Shown here: positions 1 to 7,181 of the stretch, piece after piece
Numbering within the stretch: the stretch's first letter is position 1
How the letters are laid out: every line of letters begins with the position of its first letter
DNA from: Actinomycetota bacterium
Lineage (GTDB): Bacteria > Actinomycetota > CADDZG01 > JAHWKV01 > JAOPZY01
Reading direction: 5' to 3'
Length of the DNA stretch: 38,013 bases
NCBI GenBank assembly: GCA_025963875.1
Contig: JAOPZY010000075.1
Coordinates: 1-38,013 of the forward strand
Notes under the pieces: model-generated
Seen by the model: only the letters and a program-made list of their open reading frames with translations
Databases searched by the model: none
Told to the model about the DNA's origin: nothing
Translations under genes and position numbers: made by a program

Positions 1-336
1 GTGGACGCATCGCCCGAGATGGTGGCCATCGCCCGGCACAACGCCCACGCCGAGGACCTCGACATCCACTTCCAGGTCGGGGATGCGGCCAAGCTCGGCT
101 TCGAGGACGCCGGCTTCGACCTCGTGCTGTCGCAGAACGCCCCGCCGTTCTGTGACGAGATGCTGCGCCTGCTGCGACCTCGGGGCAAGGCCCTGCTGGT
201 CTACTCCTTCGGGGGACCATGGGTCGAGCTGGCGTGGTCGCCAATCGCCAAACGCCTCGAGCGCTCCGGTGCCTCCCACGCCCGTGGCAAGCGGGCCGGC
301 TTCGGCTTCTACGGCATCGCCCGGAAGCGGGGGTAG
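1..336 (+). CDS. SAM-dependent class I methyltransferase, C-terminal part
   Basis: The reading frame is open at the first base, so the gene begins upstream of the window and the GTG at position 1 is probably an internal valine. The visible 111 residues begin with VDASPEM, the end of the second strand of a Rossmann methyltransferase where the acidic residue holds the SAM ribose, followed by VGDAAKLGFEDAGFDLVLS (motifs II/III) and a C-terminal LRPRGKALLVYSF strand typical of UbiE/Methyltransf_11-type enzymes. The substrate cannot be told from this part. It ends in TAG 5 bases before the next gene, which suggests co-transcription. Family call is firm; function is not. Confidence 0.8.
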   Translation: MDASPEMVAIARHNAHAEDLDIHFQVGDAAKLGFEDAGFDLVLSQNAPPFCDEMLRLLRPRGKALLVYSFGGPWVELAWSPIAKRLERSGASHARGKRAGFGFYGIARKRG

Positions 337-341
337 GAGCC

Positions 342-629
342 GTGACGGACCCGGGACACGAGGCGGCGGTTTTCTCGCAGTCGAGGCCCGGGACCGAGGC
401 GGTAACCCAGCGGATCGGGGCGCGCAGCGCCCAGGTCATCCTTGTGGCGCCGTCCGGCGAGTGGCTGCGAGAGGTCGTGACCTCGCTGGAGGAGGCGCGC
501 GCACTCTGCGAGCGCCTCGGCCTCGCGCATCACGACACGTGGCCGGAAGGGCTCCGCCGGGCGATGACCTCGTACCGGCGGTCGCCCGAGGACTGGGCCA
601 GGGCGCCCTACCCGGAGCGGCGCGCCTGA
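342..629 (+). CDS. small hypothetical protein (95 aa)
   Basis: I do not recognise this gene. Starting at the GTG at 342, just after the methyltransferase stop, it gives 95 residues with an acidic, helical middle part (VVTSLEEARALCERLGLAHHDTW) and a basic end (SYRRSPEDWARAPYPERRA). An AGGAG lies only two bases before the GTG, so the start could instead be translationally coupled to the upstream stop. A longer frame opens at 219 inside the methyltransferase, but its N-terminal part is arginine-rich and looks like a shadow of the overlapping gene. It probably forms an operon with the methyltransferase. No signal peptide or membrane segment is seen. Confidence 0.55.
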   Translation: MTDPGHEAAVFSQSRPGTEAVTQRIGARSAQVILVAPSGEWLREVVTSLEEARALCERLGLAHHDTWPEGLRRAMTSYRRSPEDWARAPYPERRA

Positions 630-692
630 CTGACGCGGCAAGCCCGCGCACCTGGCGCGGGCTCAAGGGCCAATCAGCGCTACGTCAGAACG

Positions 693-720
693 AAAAAAGA
701 GCTAGTCGCTGGACTAGCTC
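693..720 (-). terminator. rho-independent terminator of the 57-aa gene
   Basis: On the minus strand a perfect 9-bp stem (GAGCTAGTC / GACTAGCTC, 712-720 and 699-707) with a 4-base loop is followed directly by six T residues (698-693). The stop codon TAG of the small minus-strand gene at 714-887 lies inside the first arm. This is the cleanest intrinsic terminator in the window and is strong support that a real transcript ends here. Confidence 0.85.
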
Positions 721-887
721 CCCACTCCCACCGGTTCGGTGTCAGCGATTCGGTCCGATACCGTCTCTTCGAGCTGGCGGATGCGGTTCTCCAGAACCTG
801 GATTCGAATCGTCAGGTCGTTGAGGATCTGCGCCTGTGACTCGTAGCCAAGGTTGGCCCATGGTTCCTGGATATAGAGCTGCCTCAT
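714..887 (-). CDS. 57-aa coiled-coil small protein
   Basis: A short gene: ATG at 887, stop TAG at 714-716, 57 residues. The product begins MRQLYIQEPWANLGYESQAQ and continues with an amphipathic helix in which I/L/V residues fall in a heptad pattern (ILNDLTIRI, then VLENRIRQLEETV, residues about 21-47), as in a short coiled coil. A purine-rich AAAGGGG lies 9-10 bases before the ATG and an intrinsic terminator overlaps the stop, so start, frame and end are all supported. A possible extended -10 (TGC-TAAGTT, minus strand, 982-990) lies about 95 bases upstream. No family recognised. A coiled coil of this size would fit self-association or binding to a partner, but this is inference. Confidence 0.7.
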   Translation of the reverse strand: MRQLYIQEPWANLGYESQAQILNDLTIRIQVLENRIRQLEETVSDRIADTEPVGVGS

Positions 888-1011
888 GAGATGAAACCCC
901 TTTCTGCCTCGGGCGGCCGCCGCTCAGGTGCGGCGACATTGACTGGACCCAAGGGGTGCGGATGTCGCTCAACAAACAACAAACTTAGCACTTTCTTCCA
1001 TGGAGTGCCAG

Positions 1012-1025
1012 CCCCCCGAGGGGGG
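1012..1025. terminator. GC hairpin after fxsA, possible weak terminator
   Basis: Six C, GA, six G form a compact all-GC hairpin 20 bases beyond the fxsA stop. There is no T tract on the minus strand after it, so termination is only a possibility. It separates fxsA from the 57-aa gene on the same strand. Confidence 0.3.
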
Positions 1026-1045
1026 TAGCCCGTCCGAAAAGGCGG

Positions 1046-1510
1046 TTACGGAGGCGACCCGGTCCCGGGCTCCCCACCGTCCACCATCCGGATGGCTTGC
1101 ACCTTGATCGGCGCCGCCCGCCGGCGTTCCACCTGTTCGCTGACCGCGATGAGCCGCGTGCGCATCCGCCGCCAGAAGGCCCACTTCACCATCGAGCGGA
1201 CGAACGGGACGAGCAGCAGGAGGCCGATGACATCGGTGATGAATCCGGGCACGAGCAGGATTGCCGCAGCGATGAGGACCAGCGCCCCGTCGAAGACCTC
1301 ACCGGAGGGGATGTCCCCGGCGGCAAGCGTGGCCCGGAAGCGCCGCCAGACCTCGATGCCCACCCGCTTCGCGAGCGCCGCTCCGAAGATGCTGACGGCG
1401 AACAGCAGGACCAGCATGGGAAGGATGCCGATCTGCTGGGCCACCCAGATCAGCGCGCTGAACTCGGCGACGGGAACAACCACCAGCAGCAGGACGAGGA
1501 AGACCATCAC
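1046..1510 (-). CDS. fxsA: FxsA family membrane protein
   Basis: The protein (154 aa) matches the FxsA family: two closely spaced N-terminal membrane segments (about residues 3-25 and 28-47), the conserved GAALAKRVGIEVWRRF stretch, then the GxIPSGEVFDGALVLIAAAILLVPGFITDVIGLLLLVPFVR block (described here by its ends, about residues 65-105) containing further membrane segments, and a basic cytoplasmic tail. Family size is usually 120-190 aa. FxsA was first described in E. coli, where overproduction relieves exclusion of phage T7 by plasmid F; its normal role is unknown. GTG at 1510 was chosen because a TACGCT box lies 7 bases upstream; ATG at 1507 is the alternative. It is divergent from the rhodanese-like gene. 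Confidence 0.88.
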   Translation of the reverse strand: MMVFLVLLLVVVPVAEFSALIWVAQQIGILPMLVLLFAVSIFGAALAKRVGIEVWRRFRATLAAGDIPSGEVFDGALVLIAAAILLVPGFITDVIGLLLLVPFVRSMVKWAFWRRMRTRLIAVSEQVERRRAAPIKVQAIRMVDGGEPGTGSPP

Positions 1511-1516
1511 AACTGC

Positions 1517-1523
1517 TAGCGTA
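1517..1523. promoter_or_regulatory. overlapping bidirectional -10 boxes for fxsA and rhodanese gene
   Basis: On the plus strand TGC-TAGCGT (box 1517-1522) stands 7 bases before the ATG at 1530. On the minus strand TACGCT (1523-1518) stands 7 bases before the GTG at 1510. The two boxes share five base pairs. Both starts would be leaderless. Confidence 0.65.
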
Positions 1524-1529
1524 CCTCGT

Positions 1530-2189
1530 ATGTCAGCGGTCTCCGTTCCACCCGCCTCCTCGTCGACGCTGCGCCGCCTGACCGCCGCGCGCGTCCGGGA
1601 GCTCCTCGCCGGGGACGCCCTGGCGATCGACCTCCGGCCGATCGGCGACTACCTGGCGGGCCACATCCACGGCAGCATCCCGCTGCTGTTCGAGGCGGGG
1701 CCCGGGCTCGGGGGCCGCGCGAGAGACCTGCTCCCGCTGGACGCCCGCCTGGTGCTGCTCGATGACGACGTCTCACCCGTCGAGCGGGCCGCCGACTCGT
1801 TCCGGGGCAAGGGATTCGACGTGGTGGGGGTGCTCGCTGGCGGTACCAACTCCTGGCCGGATCCCCTCGTCACGACGCCGGTCATCCAGCTCGCCGAGGC
1901 CCCCGATGTCCTGGCCCTGATCGACGTCTCGGATCCCGGAACGGCGCTCCCGCCGGGGCACGGCGTCGGCGCCAGCATTCCGGTCGAGCGCCTCTGGGAG
2001 GAGTCCGGTGAACTGGGCCGCAACTGGGACCTCGGTGTCCTCGCGGGCTATGGGGTCCGGGCGGCCGCGGCGGTCGGCATCCTCGAGAAGCTCGGGTTCA
2101 CCAAGCTGACCTTCGTCAGGACCCGCCGTCCGGGCGAGCGACCCCCGATGGCACCACCCATCGTGTTCCGGGCAGGGGGCCCGCCGTAA
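1530..2189 (+). CDS. rhodanese-like protein, probably two domains, no catalytic Cys
   Basis: The 219-aa product has a clear rhodanese N-terminal pattern: LRRLTAARVRELLAGD, then AIDLRPIGDYLAGHIHGSIPL (described by its ends, residues about 32-51), the hallmark strand-helix before the active-site loop. Where the loop cysteine would be expected the sequence reads LVLLDDDVSP, so the active-site Cys is missing. A second, weaker rhodanese-like half follows (DVLALIDVSDP to YGVRAAAAVGILEKLGFTKLTFV), again without Cys. This suggests a binding or structural role rather than sulfur transfer. The ATG at 1530 was chosen for the -10 box 7 bases upstream; longer upstream frames run through fxsA on the other strand. 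It converges with the metallopeptidase gene, 9 bases apart. Confidence 0.75.
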   Translation: MSAVSVPPASSSTLRRLTAARVRELLAGDALAIDLRPIGDYLAGHIHGSIPLLFEAGPGLGGRARDLLPLDARLVLLDDDVSPVERAADSFRGKGFDVVGVLAGGTNSWPDPLVTTPVIQLAEAPDVLALIDVSDPGTALPPGHGVGASIPVERLWEESGELGRNWDLGVLAGYGVRAAAAVGILEKLGFTKLTFVRTRRPGERPPMAPPIVFRAGGPP

Positions 2190-2198
2190 GACCCCTGG

Positions 2199-2816
2199 TC
2201 AGCCTTCGGTCTCGACGCCTTTGGCGATGAGGTAGCCGCGGGCCCGCTCGGTGAGCGGATACCGTTCGACGAGAGCCCAGAACTTCGGGGAGTGGTTGGG
2301 CACGAGCAGGTGGGCCAGCTCGTGGACCAGGACGTAGTCCCGCACCCAGCCCGGCATGTCGAGCAGCGACTCGGAGAGCCGGATAGCGCCGGTGCCGACC
2401 GTGCACGAGCCGTAGCGGCTGTTCTGGTTGCCCACGTAGTTCAGCGATGACCACTTGAGCTTGCCGCCGAAGTACCGCTTGTTCATCTCCTGCGCCCGCC
2501 GTTCCAGCTCGCCGGAGGAGTTCTGGTGGCGCCGGCGTTCCCGTGACTCCAGCCGCCGGCGCATCCGCTCCACCCACACGGCCTCCTCGGCCTGGGACAT
2601 GCGGGCCGGAAGGAACACGATCAGGTTGCCGGCCTCCAGGCGGGCCGCCACGGTACGCTTCCGCCGGGCCGACCGGCGGACCTCGACCGAGTGGACCAGG
2701 ACGGCGCCACCGGCCTCCCTGGTCGACGTCGGGGGGCCTTCAGCAGGGTCGTAGGAAGGCAGGGGGAGCTGGGCGGGAGCGGGGGCCGGAACGGGAGCCG
2801 GGCTCGAGCGGGTCAT
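2199..2816 (-). CDS. YgjP-like (DUF45) zinc metallopeptidase
   Basis: The 205-aa protein has the YgjP/WLM-type arrangement: a basic N-terminal beta region ([25 protein letters not shown]), a helical middle, the SRYGSCT motif, then HELAH in [16 protein letters not shown] and the third zinc ligand region [13 protein letters not shown]. This is the DUF45/M48-related fold seen next to restriction or repair genes in many bacteria; its substrate is not known. The first 40 residues are proline/alanine-rich and probably disordered. The start is ATG at 2816, because TATACT lies 7 bases upstream on the minus strand; a GTG at 2834 falls across that box and is less likely. No signal peptide, so cytoplasmic. 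Confidence 0.85.
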   Translation of the reverse strand: MTRSSPAPVPAPAPAQLPLPSYDPAEGPPTSTREAGGAVLVHSVEVRRSARRKRTVAARLEAGNLIVFLPARMSQAEEAVWVERMRRRLESRERRRHQNSSGELERRAQEMNKRYFGGKLKWSSLNYVGNQNSRYGSCTVGTGAIRLSESLLDMPGWVRDYVLVHELAHLLVPNHSPKFWALVERYPLTERARGYLIAKGVETEG

Positions 2817-2823
2817 TCGACCG

Positions 2824-2829
2824 AGTATA
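2824..2829 (-). promoter_or_regulatory. -10 box of the YgjP-like gene (leaderless)
   Basis: TATACT on the minus strand ends 7 bases before the ATG at 2816, placing the expected transcript start on the A of the start codon. A TTGACG lies further up, but at 22 bases it is too far to be a standard -35 box. Confidence 0.6.
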
Positions 2830-2917
2830 GGCACAAGATCGACGGGTCGGGCGTCAATTTCCGGACGGGTCGAGCGTTCGATCCGGCCCTCAGGCGCCGC
2901 GAAGGGGGAGGAGGCAG

Positions 2918-3442
2918 ATGCACGAGTTCGCCATCACGGCCATCGGCCAGGACCGGCCCGGCATCGTGGCCGGTTTCACGGAGGTGCTCCTTGCCCTCGG
3001 CTGCAACCTGGCCGATTGCTCGATGAGCCTGCTGCGCAACGAGTTCGCCATGATCCTCCTGGTCGAGTCGCCGCAGGAGGTCGGCGCCGATCGGCTCAAC
3101 ACCGCCCTGGAGGAACCGGCCCGGCGCTTCGACCTCGTCGTGACCACGAGGGAGTTCGAGGACGTGCCTGGTCCCGAGGGCGACGTCCCCTTCGTCGTGT
3201 CCGTGTACGGCAAGGACCGCCCCGGGATCGTCCACGCGGTCTCGAGGGCCCTGGCCGACATGGACGTCAACATCACGGACCTGCGCAGCCACCTGGTCGG
3301 CGGCGACCTCTACGCCATGATCCTCGACGTCGCCGTGCCGCCGGCCCTCGCGCCGGAGGAGGTGGCCGCCCGCCTCCAGGCCATCTCCCGGGACCTCGGT
3401 GTCAGCCTGACCTTCCGCTCCACCGAGGCCGCCGAGCTGTAG
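2918..3442 (+). CDS. tandem ACT-domain protein, GcvR-like
   Basis: The 174-aa protein consists of two ACT domains: residues 1-80 ([21 protein letters not shown]) and 93-170 ([22 protein letters not shown]). Each carries the DRPGIV signature at the turn that binds amino acids at domain interfaces. The length and layout match the glycine cleavage repressor-like (GcvR) family, which has no DNA-binding domain and works through a partner. The effector here is unknown. The start has a strong site (GGAGGAGG six bases before ATG). Peptide deformylase follows after 18 bases on the same strand, so the two are likely co-transcribed. Confidence 0.85.
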   Translation: MHEFAITAIGQDRPGIVAGFTEVLLALGCNLADCSMSLLRNEFAMILLVESPQEVGADRLNTALEEPARRFDLVVTTREFEDVPGPEGDVPFVVSVYGKDRPGIVHAVSRALADMDVNITDLRSHLVGGDLYAMILDVAVPPALAPEEVAARLQAISRDLGVSLTFRSTEAAEL

Positions 3443-3460
3443 GCCGGGAACCTCTGCCTC

Positions 3461-3958
3461 ATGCCCGTCCGGCCGGTGCTCATCTATCCCCACCCGATGC
3501 TCAAGTCGGTGGCGGCGGCCTGCGAGTACGTCGACGACGAGATCCGGGCACTGGCAGTCGACCTGCTCGAGACCATGCGGCACTACCCCCGGACCGTGGG
3601 CCTCGCAGCGCCCCAGATCGGCGTGCCGCTGCGCCTCATCGCCGTGGACGTGACCGGTCACCCCAAGGCGACGGTCTGCCACGGGCCCATGGTGATCGTC
3701 AATCCCGAAGTGGTGACCGGCGAGGGCTCCGAGATCGGGCGCGAAGGGTGCCTCTCGCTGCCGAGCATCACGGCGGACGTTCGGAGGGCCAAACGCATCT
3801 TCGTCAAGGGCTTCACCCTCGCCGGCGACGAGGTGAGCGCCGAGACCTCCGGGTTCGAGGCGAGGGCCATCCAGCACGAGGTCGACCACCTCGACGGCAT
3901 CCTGATCCTCGACCGGGTCGCCTCGCCGGCGGAGGTCTTCCCCCGCCGCCAGAAGTAG
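3461..3958 (+). CDS. def: peptide deformylase
   Basis: Removes the N-formyl group from newly made proteins, as a metalloenzyme acting at the ribosome exit. All three signature motifs are intact: GLAAPQIG (47-54), EGCLSLP (95-101, metal ligand C97) and QHEVDHLDG (138-146, ligands H139 and H143, catalytic E140). The length of 165 aa is normal. The EGCLSLP form (rather than EGCLS with a long insertion) and the short C-terminal tail fit the bacterial type I/actinobacterial group. It lies 18 bases after the ACT gene without a clear ribosome binding site of its own, so translation may depend on the upstream gene. A second deformylase may exist elsewhere. It converges with the LLM gene. Confidence 0.95.
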   Translation: MPVRPVLIYPHPMLKSVAAACEYVDDEIRALAVDLLETMRHYPRTVGLAAPQIGVPLRLIAVDVTGHPKATVCHGPMVIVNPEVVTGEGSEIGREGCLSLPSITADVRRAKRIFVKGFTLAGDEVSAETSGFEARAIQHEVDHLDGILILDRVASPAEVFPRRQK

Positions 3959-3976
3959 GAGGCCGGAGAGCCGGCT

Positions 3977-4990
3977 TCAGCGGCCGAAGGCCTCCAGGAT
4001 CGCCAGGTGGTTCTCCAGGAGCCGGCCCGGGTCCACGCGCCACCACGGCCCCCCGAGCAGCAGCTCGCCCGCCAGGCCGTCGAATCGCTTCGCCTTCTCG
4101 ACGACCTCGTCCGCCGTCCCGTAGAGGGCGTAGGTCTCGGCCATCTCCTCGGTGACGAGCGAGGCCAGCCGGTCCATGTCCCGGTCCGCGTACGCCCGGC
4201 GCAGCTCCGGGACGACACCTTCGAAGCCGTGGAGGGCCAGGATCGGCTCGTAGGTGCGGGTGGTGGCGTAGAACCCGATCTGCTGGGCCACCTCACGCCG
4301 CGCCAGCTCCCGGTCGCCGGACATCGAGATGAGGACGGTCTGCACCAGCTCCACGTCCGCCGGGGGCCGTCCCGCCTTGGCGGCCCCCTCGGCGATGGAC
4401 GGCAGCACGACCTCACGGATGTAGCGTGGGGACGTGAGCGGGTGTCCGATCACCCCGTCGGCCACCTCGCCCGCGGCCTGCAGCATGCGGCGGTTCACAG
4501 CGGCGAACAGGATCGGCACGGCCGGCCGCACCGGGGGCGGCATGCGGGGCCAGGGCGCCATCGTGACCTGGTAGAAGCGGCCCTGGAACCGGGGCTCCTG
4601 CCCGAAGTAGCCGCCCCAGAAGGCCCGGACGGCGAGGGCGTACTCCCGCATCTTCGGAGCCGGGTGCTCGAACGGCGTCGAGAACCGCTGCTCGTTCACC
4701 CGCTTCACCTGCGGGCCGAGCCCGAGGGCGAACCGGCCGCCGGAGAGCTCGTCCACATCGACGGCGGTCATCGCCGTGATGCCCGGGGACCGGGGGAATG
4801 CGAGGGCGATGGCCGTCCCGATGCGGACCCGGCTGGTGGCCTGGGAGGCGAGGGCCGCCTGGATGAAGGGGTTGGACGTCGTCTCGGTGGTCCAGACGGA
4901 ATCGAAGCCCCGGTCCTCGATGGCCTTCGCCAGCGGGCCGATGGCCTGCAGCGGACCTCCGACCGGCATCCCATAGCGCACGCCGCCCAT
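3977..4990 (-). CDS. LLM class F420-dependent oxidoreductase
   Basis: The 337-aa product has the luciferase-like monooxygenase (beta/alpha)8 pattern: RYGMPVGGPL start, AIEDRGFDSVWTTE, the TSRVRIGTAIALAFPRSPGITAM strand (by its ends, about residues 53-75), DELSGGRFALGLGPQ, and MREYALAVRAFWGG. These features match the F420-dependent actinobacterial subgroup rather than the FMN-dependent bacterial luciferases. The substrate is unknown; a hydride-transfer reaction using reduced F420 is inferred from the family. The ATG at 4990 has GGAGGGA close upstream. It is divergent from the radical SAM gene, whose SOS-like site lies 33-44 bases upstream of this start and could act on both genes. Confidence 0.88.
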   Translation of the reverse strand: MGGVRYGMPVGGPLQAIGPLAKAIEDRGFDSVWTTETTSNPFIQAALASQATSRVRIGTAIALAFPRSPGITAMTAVDVDELSGGRFALGLGPQVKRVNEQRFSTPFEHPAPKMREYALAVRAFWGGYFGQEPRFQGRFYQVTMAPWPRMPPPVRPAVPILFAAVNRRMLQAAGEVADGVIGHPLTSPRYIREVVLPSIAEGAAKAGRPPADVELVQTVLISMSGDRELARREVAQQIGFYATTRTYEPILALHGFEGVVPELRRAYADRDMDRLASLVTEEMAETYALYGTADEVVEKAKRFDGLAGELLLGGPWWRVDPGRLLENHLAILEAFGR

Positions 4991-5022
4991 TCTCCCTCCG
5001 GCCGGGCGGGGTGGTGCGGAAC

Positions 5023-5034
5023 GAACACATGTTC
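5023..5034. promoter_or_regulatory. SOS box-like palindrome (LexA site candidate)
   Basis: GAAC-ACAT-GTTC is a perfect 12-bp palindrome matching the GAAC-N4-GTTC core of Gram-positive/actinobacterial LexA sites; one more base (C at 5022) matches on the left. It lies immediately before the -10 box of the radical SAM gene, where a repressor would block RNA polymerase. From memory, the Rv2578c/linB region is in the LexA regulon of M. tuberculosis, which makes this placement meaningful. Confidence 0.65.
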
Positions 5035-5040
5035 TACACT
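5035..5040 (+). promoter_or_regulatory. -10 box of the radical SAM gene (leaderless)
   Basis: TACACT directly follows the SOS-like palindrome and stands 6 bases before the ATG at 5047. No ribosome binding site is present. Confidence 0.6.
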
Positions 5041-5046
5041 CCGGGG

Positions 5047-7098
5047 ATGCGATGGGACAACCTCCTCGCCGGCCAGGACGCCGGGAAGGACGACGACGGA
5101 GAAACCGAGAGGGCCGTGCTGCCCCTCTTTCCGGGCGAAGCGATCGTGCGCCGCTTCAAGACCCCCCAGTTCCGCGGGATGACGTTCTACGAGGTGGCGG
5201 CGAAGAGCATCATCAACCACGTCCCCGGCGACCGCTTCGGCTTCAACTGGACCATCAACCCGTTCCGGGGGTGCAGCCACGCTTGTACCTATTGCCTCCA
5301 GGGCGACACCCCGATCCTCATGGCCACGGGGCGGACGAAGCCGCTCGCCGACATCGGACCGGGCGACGAGATCTACGGCACCGGGACGAGCGGCTTGTCC
5401 ACCCGTTTCGTCAAGACGGTGGTCAGCGACCACTGGAGCACGGTGAAGCCGGCCTACCGGGTGACGCTCGAGGACGGCACGCAGTTGGTGACGAGCGCGG
5501 ACCACCGCTTTCTCGCCGAGGGGGAATGGAGACACGTCGCCGGGGTCGGCGAGAACGGGGCGCAGCGCCCGATCCTGGCTCCCGGCACCAGGCTCACGGG
5601 GACCGGCACGTTCCCCGAGACGCCGCCCCACGACGTCGACTACCGGCGGGGCTACGTCCGGGGGCTCTTCGGCAGGAACGCCGCCCGCAACCGGGGCATG
5701 GCATTCGACACCGAGGCTGAGGAACGCGTCCGGGCGTACCTGCGCGAGGGCCTCGGCGTCCGGGAGCCGGCCGAGGCAGACGCCGGTCAGAGCCAGGAAA
5801 GGCCGCCGCTGCCGGTGAGGCAGTACGCCGGCTTCCTCGCAGGCGTCTACGACGCGACGGGTAGCTACTCCGACGCCGTCCGGCTCGAGCCCGATCCCGG
5901 GGAGACCCCCGCCGTCAGCCATTGCCTCGACGAGCTTGGTTTCCAGTGGCGCCAGGACGACCTGAGGAGCCGCCCCTGTGTCCGCCTCGCCGGGGGCCTG
6001 GAGGCGGCGATGCGGTTCTTCCTCACCGTCGACCCCGCCGTCGTGAGAAAGCGCAACTTCGACGGCGTCCCCATCGAGAGCGGGCGATCGCCACGGGTCG
6101 TCTCCGTCGAGGCGCTCGGCGTCGACCTGCCGCTCTACGACATCACGACCGGCACCGGGGACTTCATCGCGGACGGGGTCGTGAGCCACAACTGCTTCGC
6201 CCGGCCGACCCACACCTACCTCGACTTCGACGCCGGGCGGGACTTCGAGGCGAAGATCGTCGTCAAGGTCAACGCCGGGGAGGTGCTGCGCCGGGAGCTT
6301 CGGCGGGCGTCGTGGAAGGGCGAGCTCATCGCCATGGGAACCAACACGGATCCCTACCAGCGGGCCGAGGGCCACTACAAGCTGATGCGGGCCATCCTCA
6401 CCGAGCTCAACGCCGCCCGGAACCCGTACTCGATCCTCACCAAAGGGACCCTCATCCAGCGAGACCTCGATCTGCTCGTGGAGGGCGCCTCGGTCACCGA
6501 AGTGAGCGCCAACTTCTCGGTGGGGACGGTCGACGAGAAGGTCTGGGAGACCACCGAGCCCGGGACGCCCCACCCGATGAAGCGGCTGGAGGTCGTGAAG
6601 ATGTTGAACGACGCCGGCATCCCCTGCGGCGTCCTCATGGCCCCCATCCTGCCCGGCATCTCGGACCGTCCGGAGCAGCTGGAGGCCACGGTCAAAGCGG
6701 CGGCCGAGGCGGGCGCCACCCATGTCACGCCCCTCACCCTGCACCTTCGGCCAGGCGTCAAGGAGGAGTTCCTGCCGTGGCTCGCCGAGCACCATCCCGA
6801 GCTGGTCTCGACCTACGGCAAGGCCTACCGCCGCTCCTATGCGCCGAAGGAGGTCACCGAGCCCATCGGGCGGCAGGTCGCCGAGCTGCGAAGGCGCTAC
6901 GGCGTCGCCCGGACCCGCCCCAGCGGGGGCCGGGGAGGCGCTCCCCCGCCGGGGTCGTCGGGGTCGTCGCCCGAGGATCCGCCACAGCACGACCCCGCGG
7001 AGGCGGAGGAGTCCACCGAGCAGATGTCACTCGACCTGGGAGTCGCCCCGCCCCGGAAGGCACCGGCCCGGACGACCATCCGGAGCCGGCCCGGCTAG
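5047..7098 (+). CDS. Rv2578c family radical SAM protein with intein
   Basis: The precursor is 683 aa; after splicing about 383 aa remain. Extein N (1-82) starts MRWDNL, as in Rv2578c, and reaches the cluster motif GCSHACTY. The intein occupies residues 83-382, and extein C starts CFARPTHTYLDFDAG. The joined motif is CSHACTYC, the CX3CX2C that holds the 4Fe-4S cluster. Downstream blocks typical of the family are intact: GTNTDPYQRAEGHYKLMR, ILTKGTLIQRDLDLL, PILPGISD and THVTPLTLHLRPGVKEEFL. The family is related in sequence to spore photoproduct lyase-like enzymes; its reaction is unknown. The start at ATG 5047 is supported by the -10 box and by homology; the frame opens upstream at GTG 5011, but that part overlaps the promoter. 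The C-terminal 80 residues are low-complexity, rich in proline, glycine and serine. Confidence 0.93.
   Translation: MRWDNLLAGQDAGKDDDGETERAVLPLFPGEAIVRRFKTPQFRGMTFYEVAAKSIINHVPGDRFGFNWTINPFRGCSHACTYCLQGDTPILMATGRTKPLADIGPGDEIYGTGTSGLSTRFVKTVVSDHWSTVKPAYRVTLEDGTQLVTSADHRFLAEGEWRHVAGVGENGAQRPILAPGTRLTGTGTFPETPPHDVDYRRGYVRGLFGRNAARNRGMAFDTEAEERVRAYLREGLGVREPAEADAGQSQERPPLPVRQYAGFLAGVYDATGSYSDAVRLEPDPGETPAVSHCLDELGFQWRQDDLRSRPCVRLAGGLEAAMRFFLTVDPAVVRKRNFDGVPIESGRSPRVVSVEALGVDLPLYDITTGTGDFIADGVVSHNCFARPTHTYLDFDAGRDFEAKIVVKVNAGEVLRRELRRASWKGELIAMGTNTDPYQRAEGHYKLMRAILTELNAARNPYSILTKGTLIQRDLDLLVEGASVTEVSANFSVGTVDEKVWETTEPGTPHPMKRLEVVKMLNDAGIPCGVLMAPILPGISDRPEQLEATVKAAAEAGATHVTPLTLHLRPGVKEEFLPWLAEHHPELVSTYGKAYRRSYAPKEVTEPIGRQVAELRRRYGVARTRPSGGRGGAPPPGSSGSSPEDPPQHDPAEAEESTEQMSLDLGVAPPRKAPARTTIRSRPG
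5293..6192 (+). other. intein with eroded LAGLIDADG homing endonuclease
   Basis: A 300-residue in-frame intein. Splice junctions: Cys1 (codon 5293-5295, CLQGDTPI, block A) and terminal His-Asn (codons 6187-6192, GVVSHN, block G), followed by Cys+1 (6193). Block B is TSADHRF at intein residues 67-73 and block F is YDITTGTGDFIADG. All splicing residues are present, so splicing should work. Insertion is exactly at the third cysteine of the radical SAM cluster motif. The endonuclease part looks dead: the first motif reads GYVRGLFGRNAARN, with the acidic residue lost, while the second keeps FLAGVYDATGSYS. From memory, full-length relatives carry GYLCGMIRGDG here and are about 80 residues longer. 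Confidence 0.93.
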
Positions 7099-7167
7099 GG
7101 GGCGCTCGTTCGCCCGGCTTGAAACACCCAAACGTGTCGGCCACCTATCCGAGCGCGGTCACCGTGG

Positions 7168-7173
7168 TACCGT
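7168..7173 (+). promoter_or_regulatory. possible -10 box of the metallophosphoesterase gene
   Basis: TACCGT ends 8 bases before the GTG at 7182. It fits the TANNNT pattern of other first genes here, but the 8-base gap is at the long end. Confidence 0.45.
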
Positions 7174-7181
7174 GCCTGGCC

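Noticed and set aside
219-341. Longer N-terminus for the small gene at 342-629
   Set aside because: The extra residues overlap the methyltransferase in another frame and are Arg-rich shadow sequence.
2835-2917. TTGACG as -35 box for the YgjP-like gene
   Set aside because: The spacing of 22 bases to TATACT is too long for a standard promoter.
5011-5046. GTG 5011 as the start of the radical SAM gene
   Set aside because: It would place the SOS-like palindrome and -10 box inside the coding region; relatives begin at MRW, i.e. ATG 5047.
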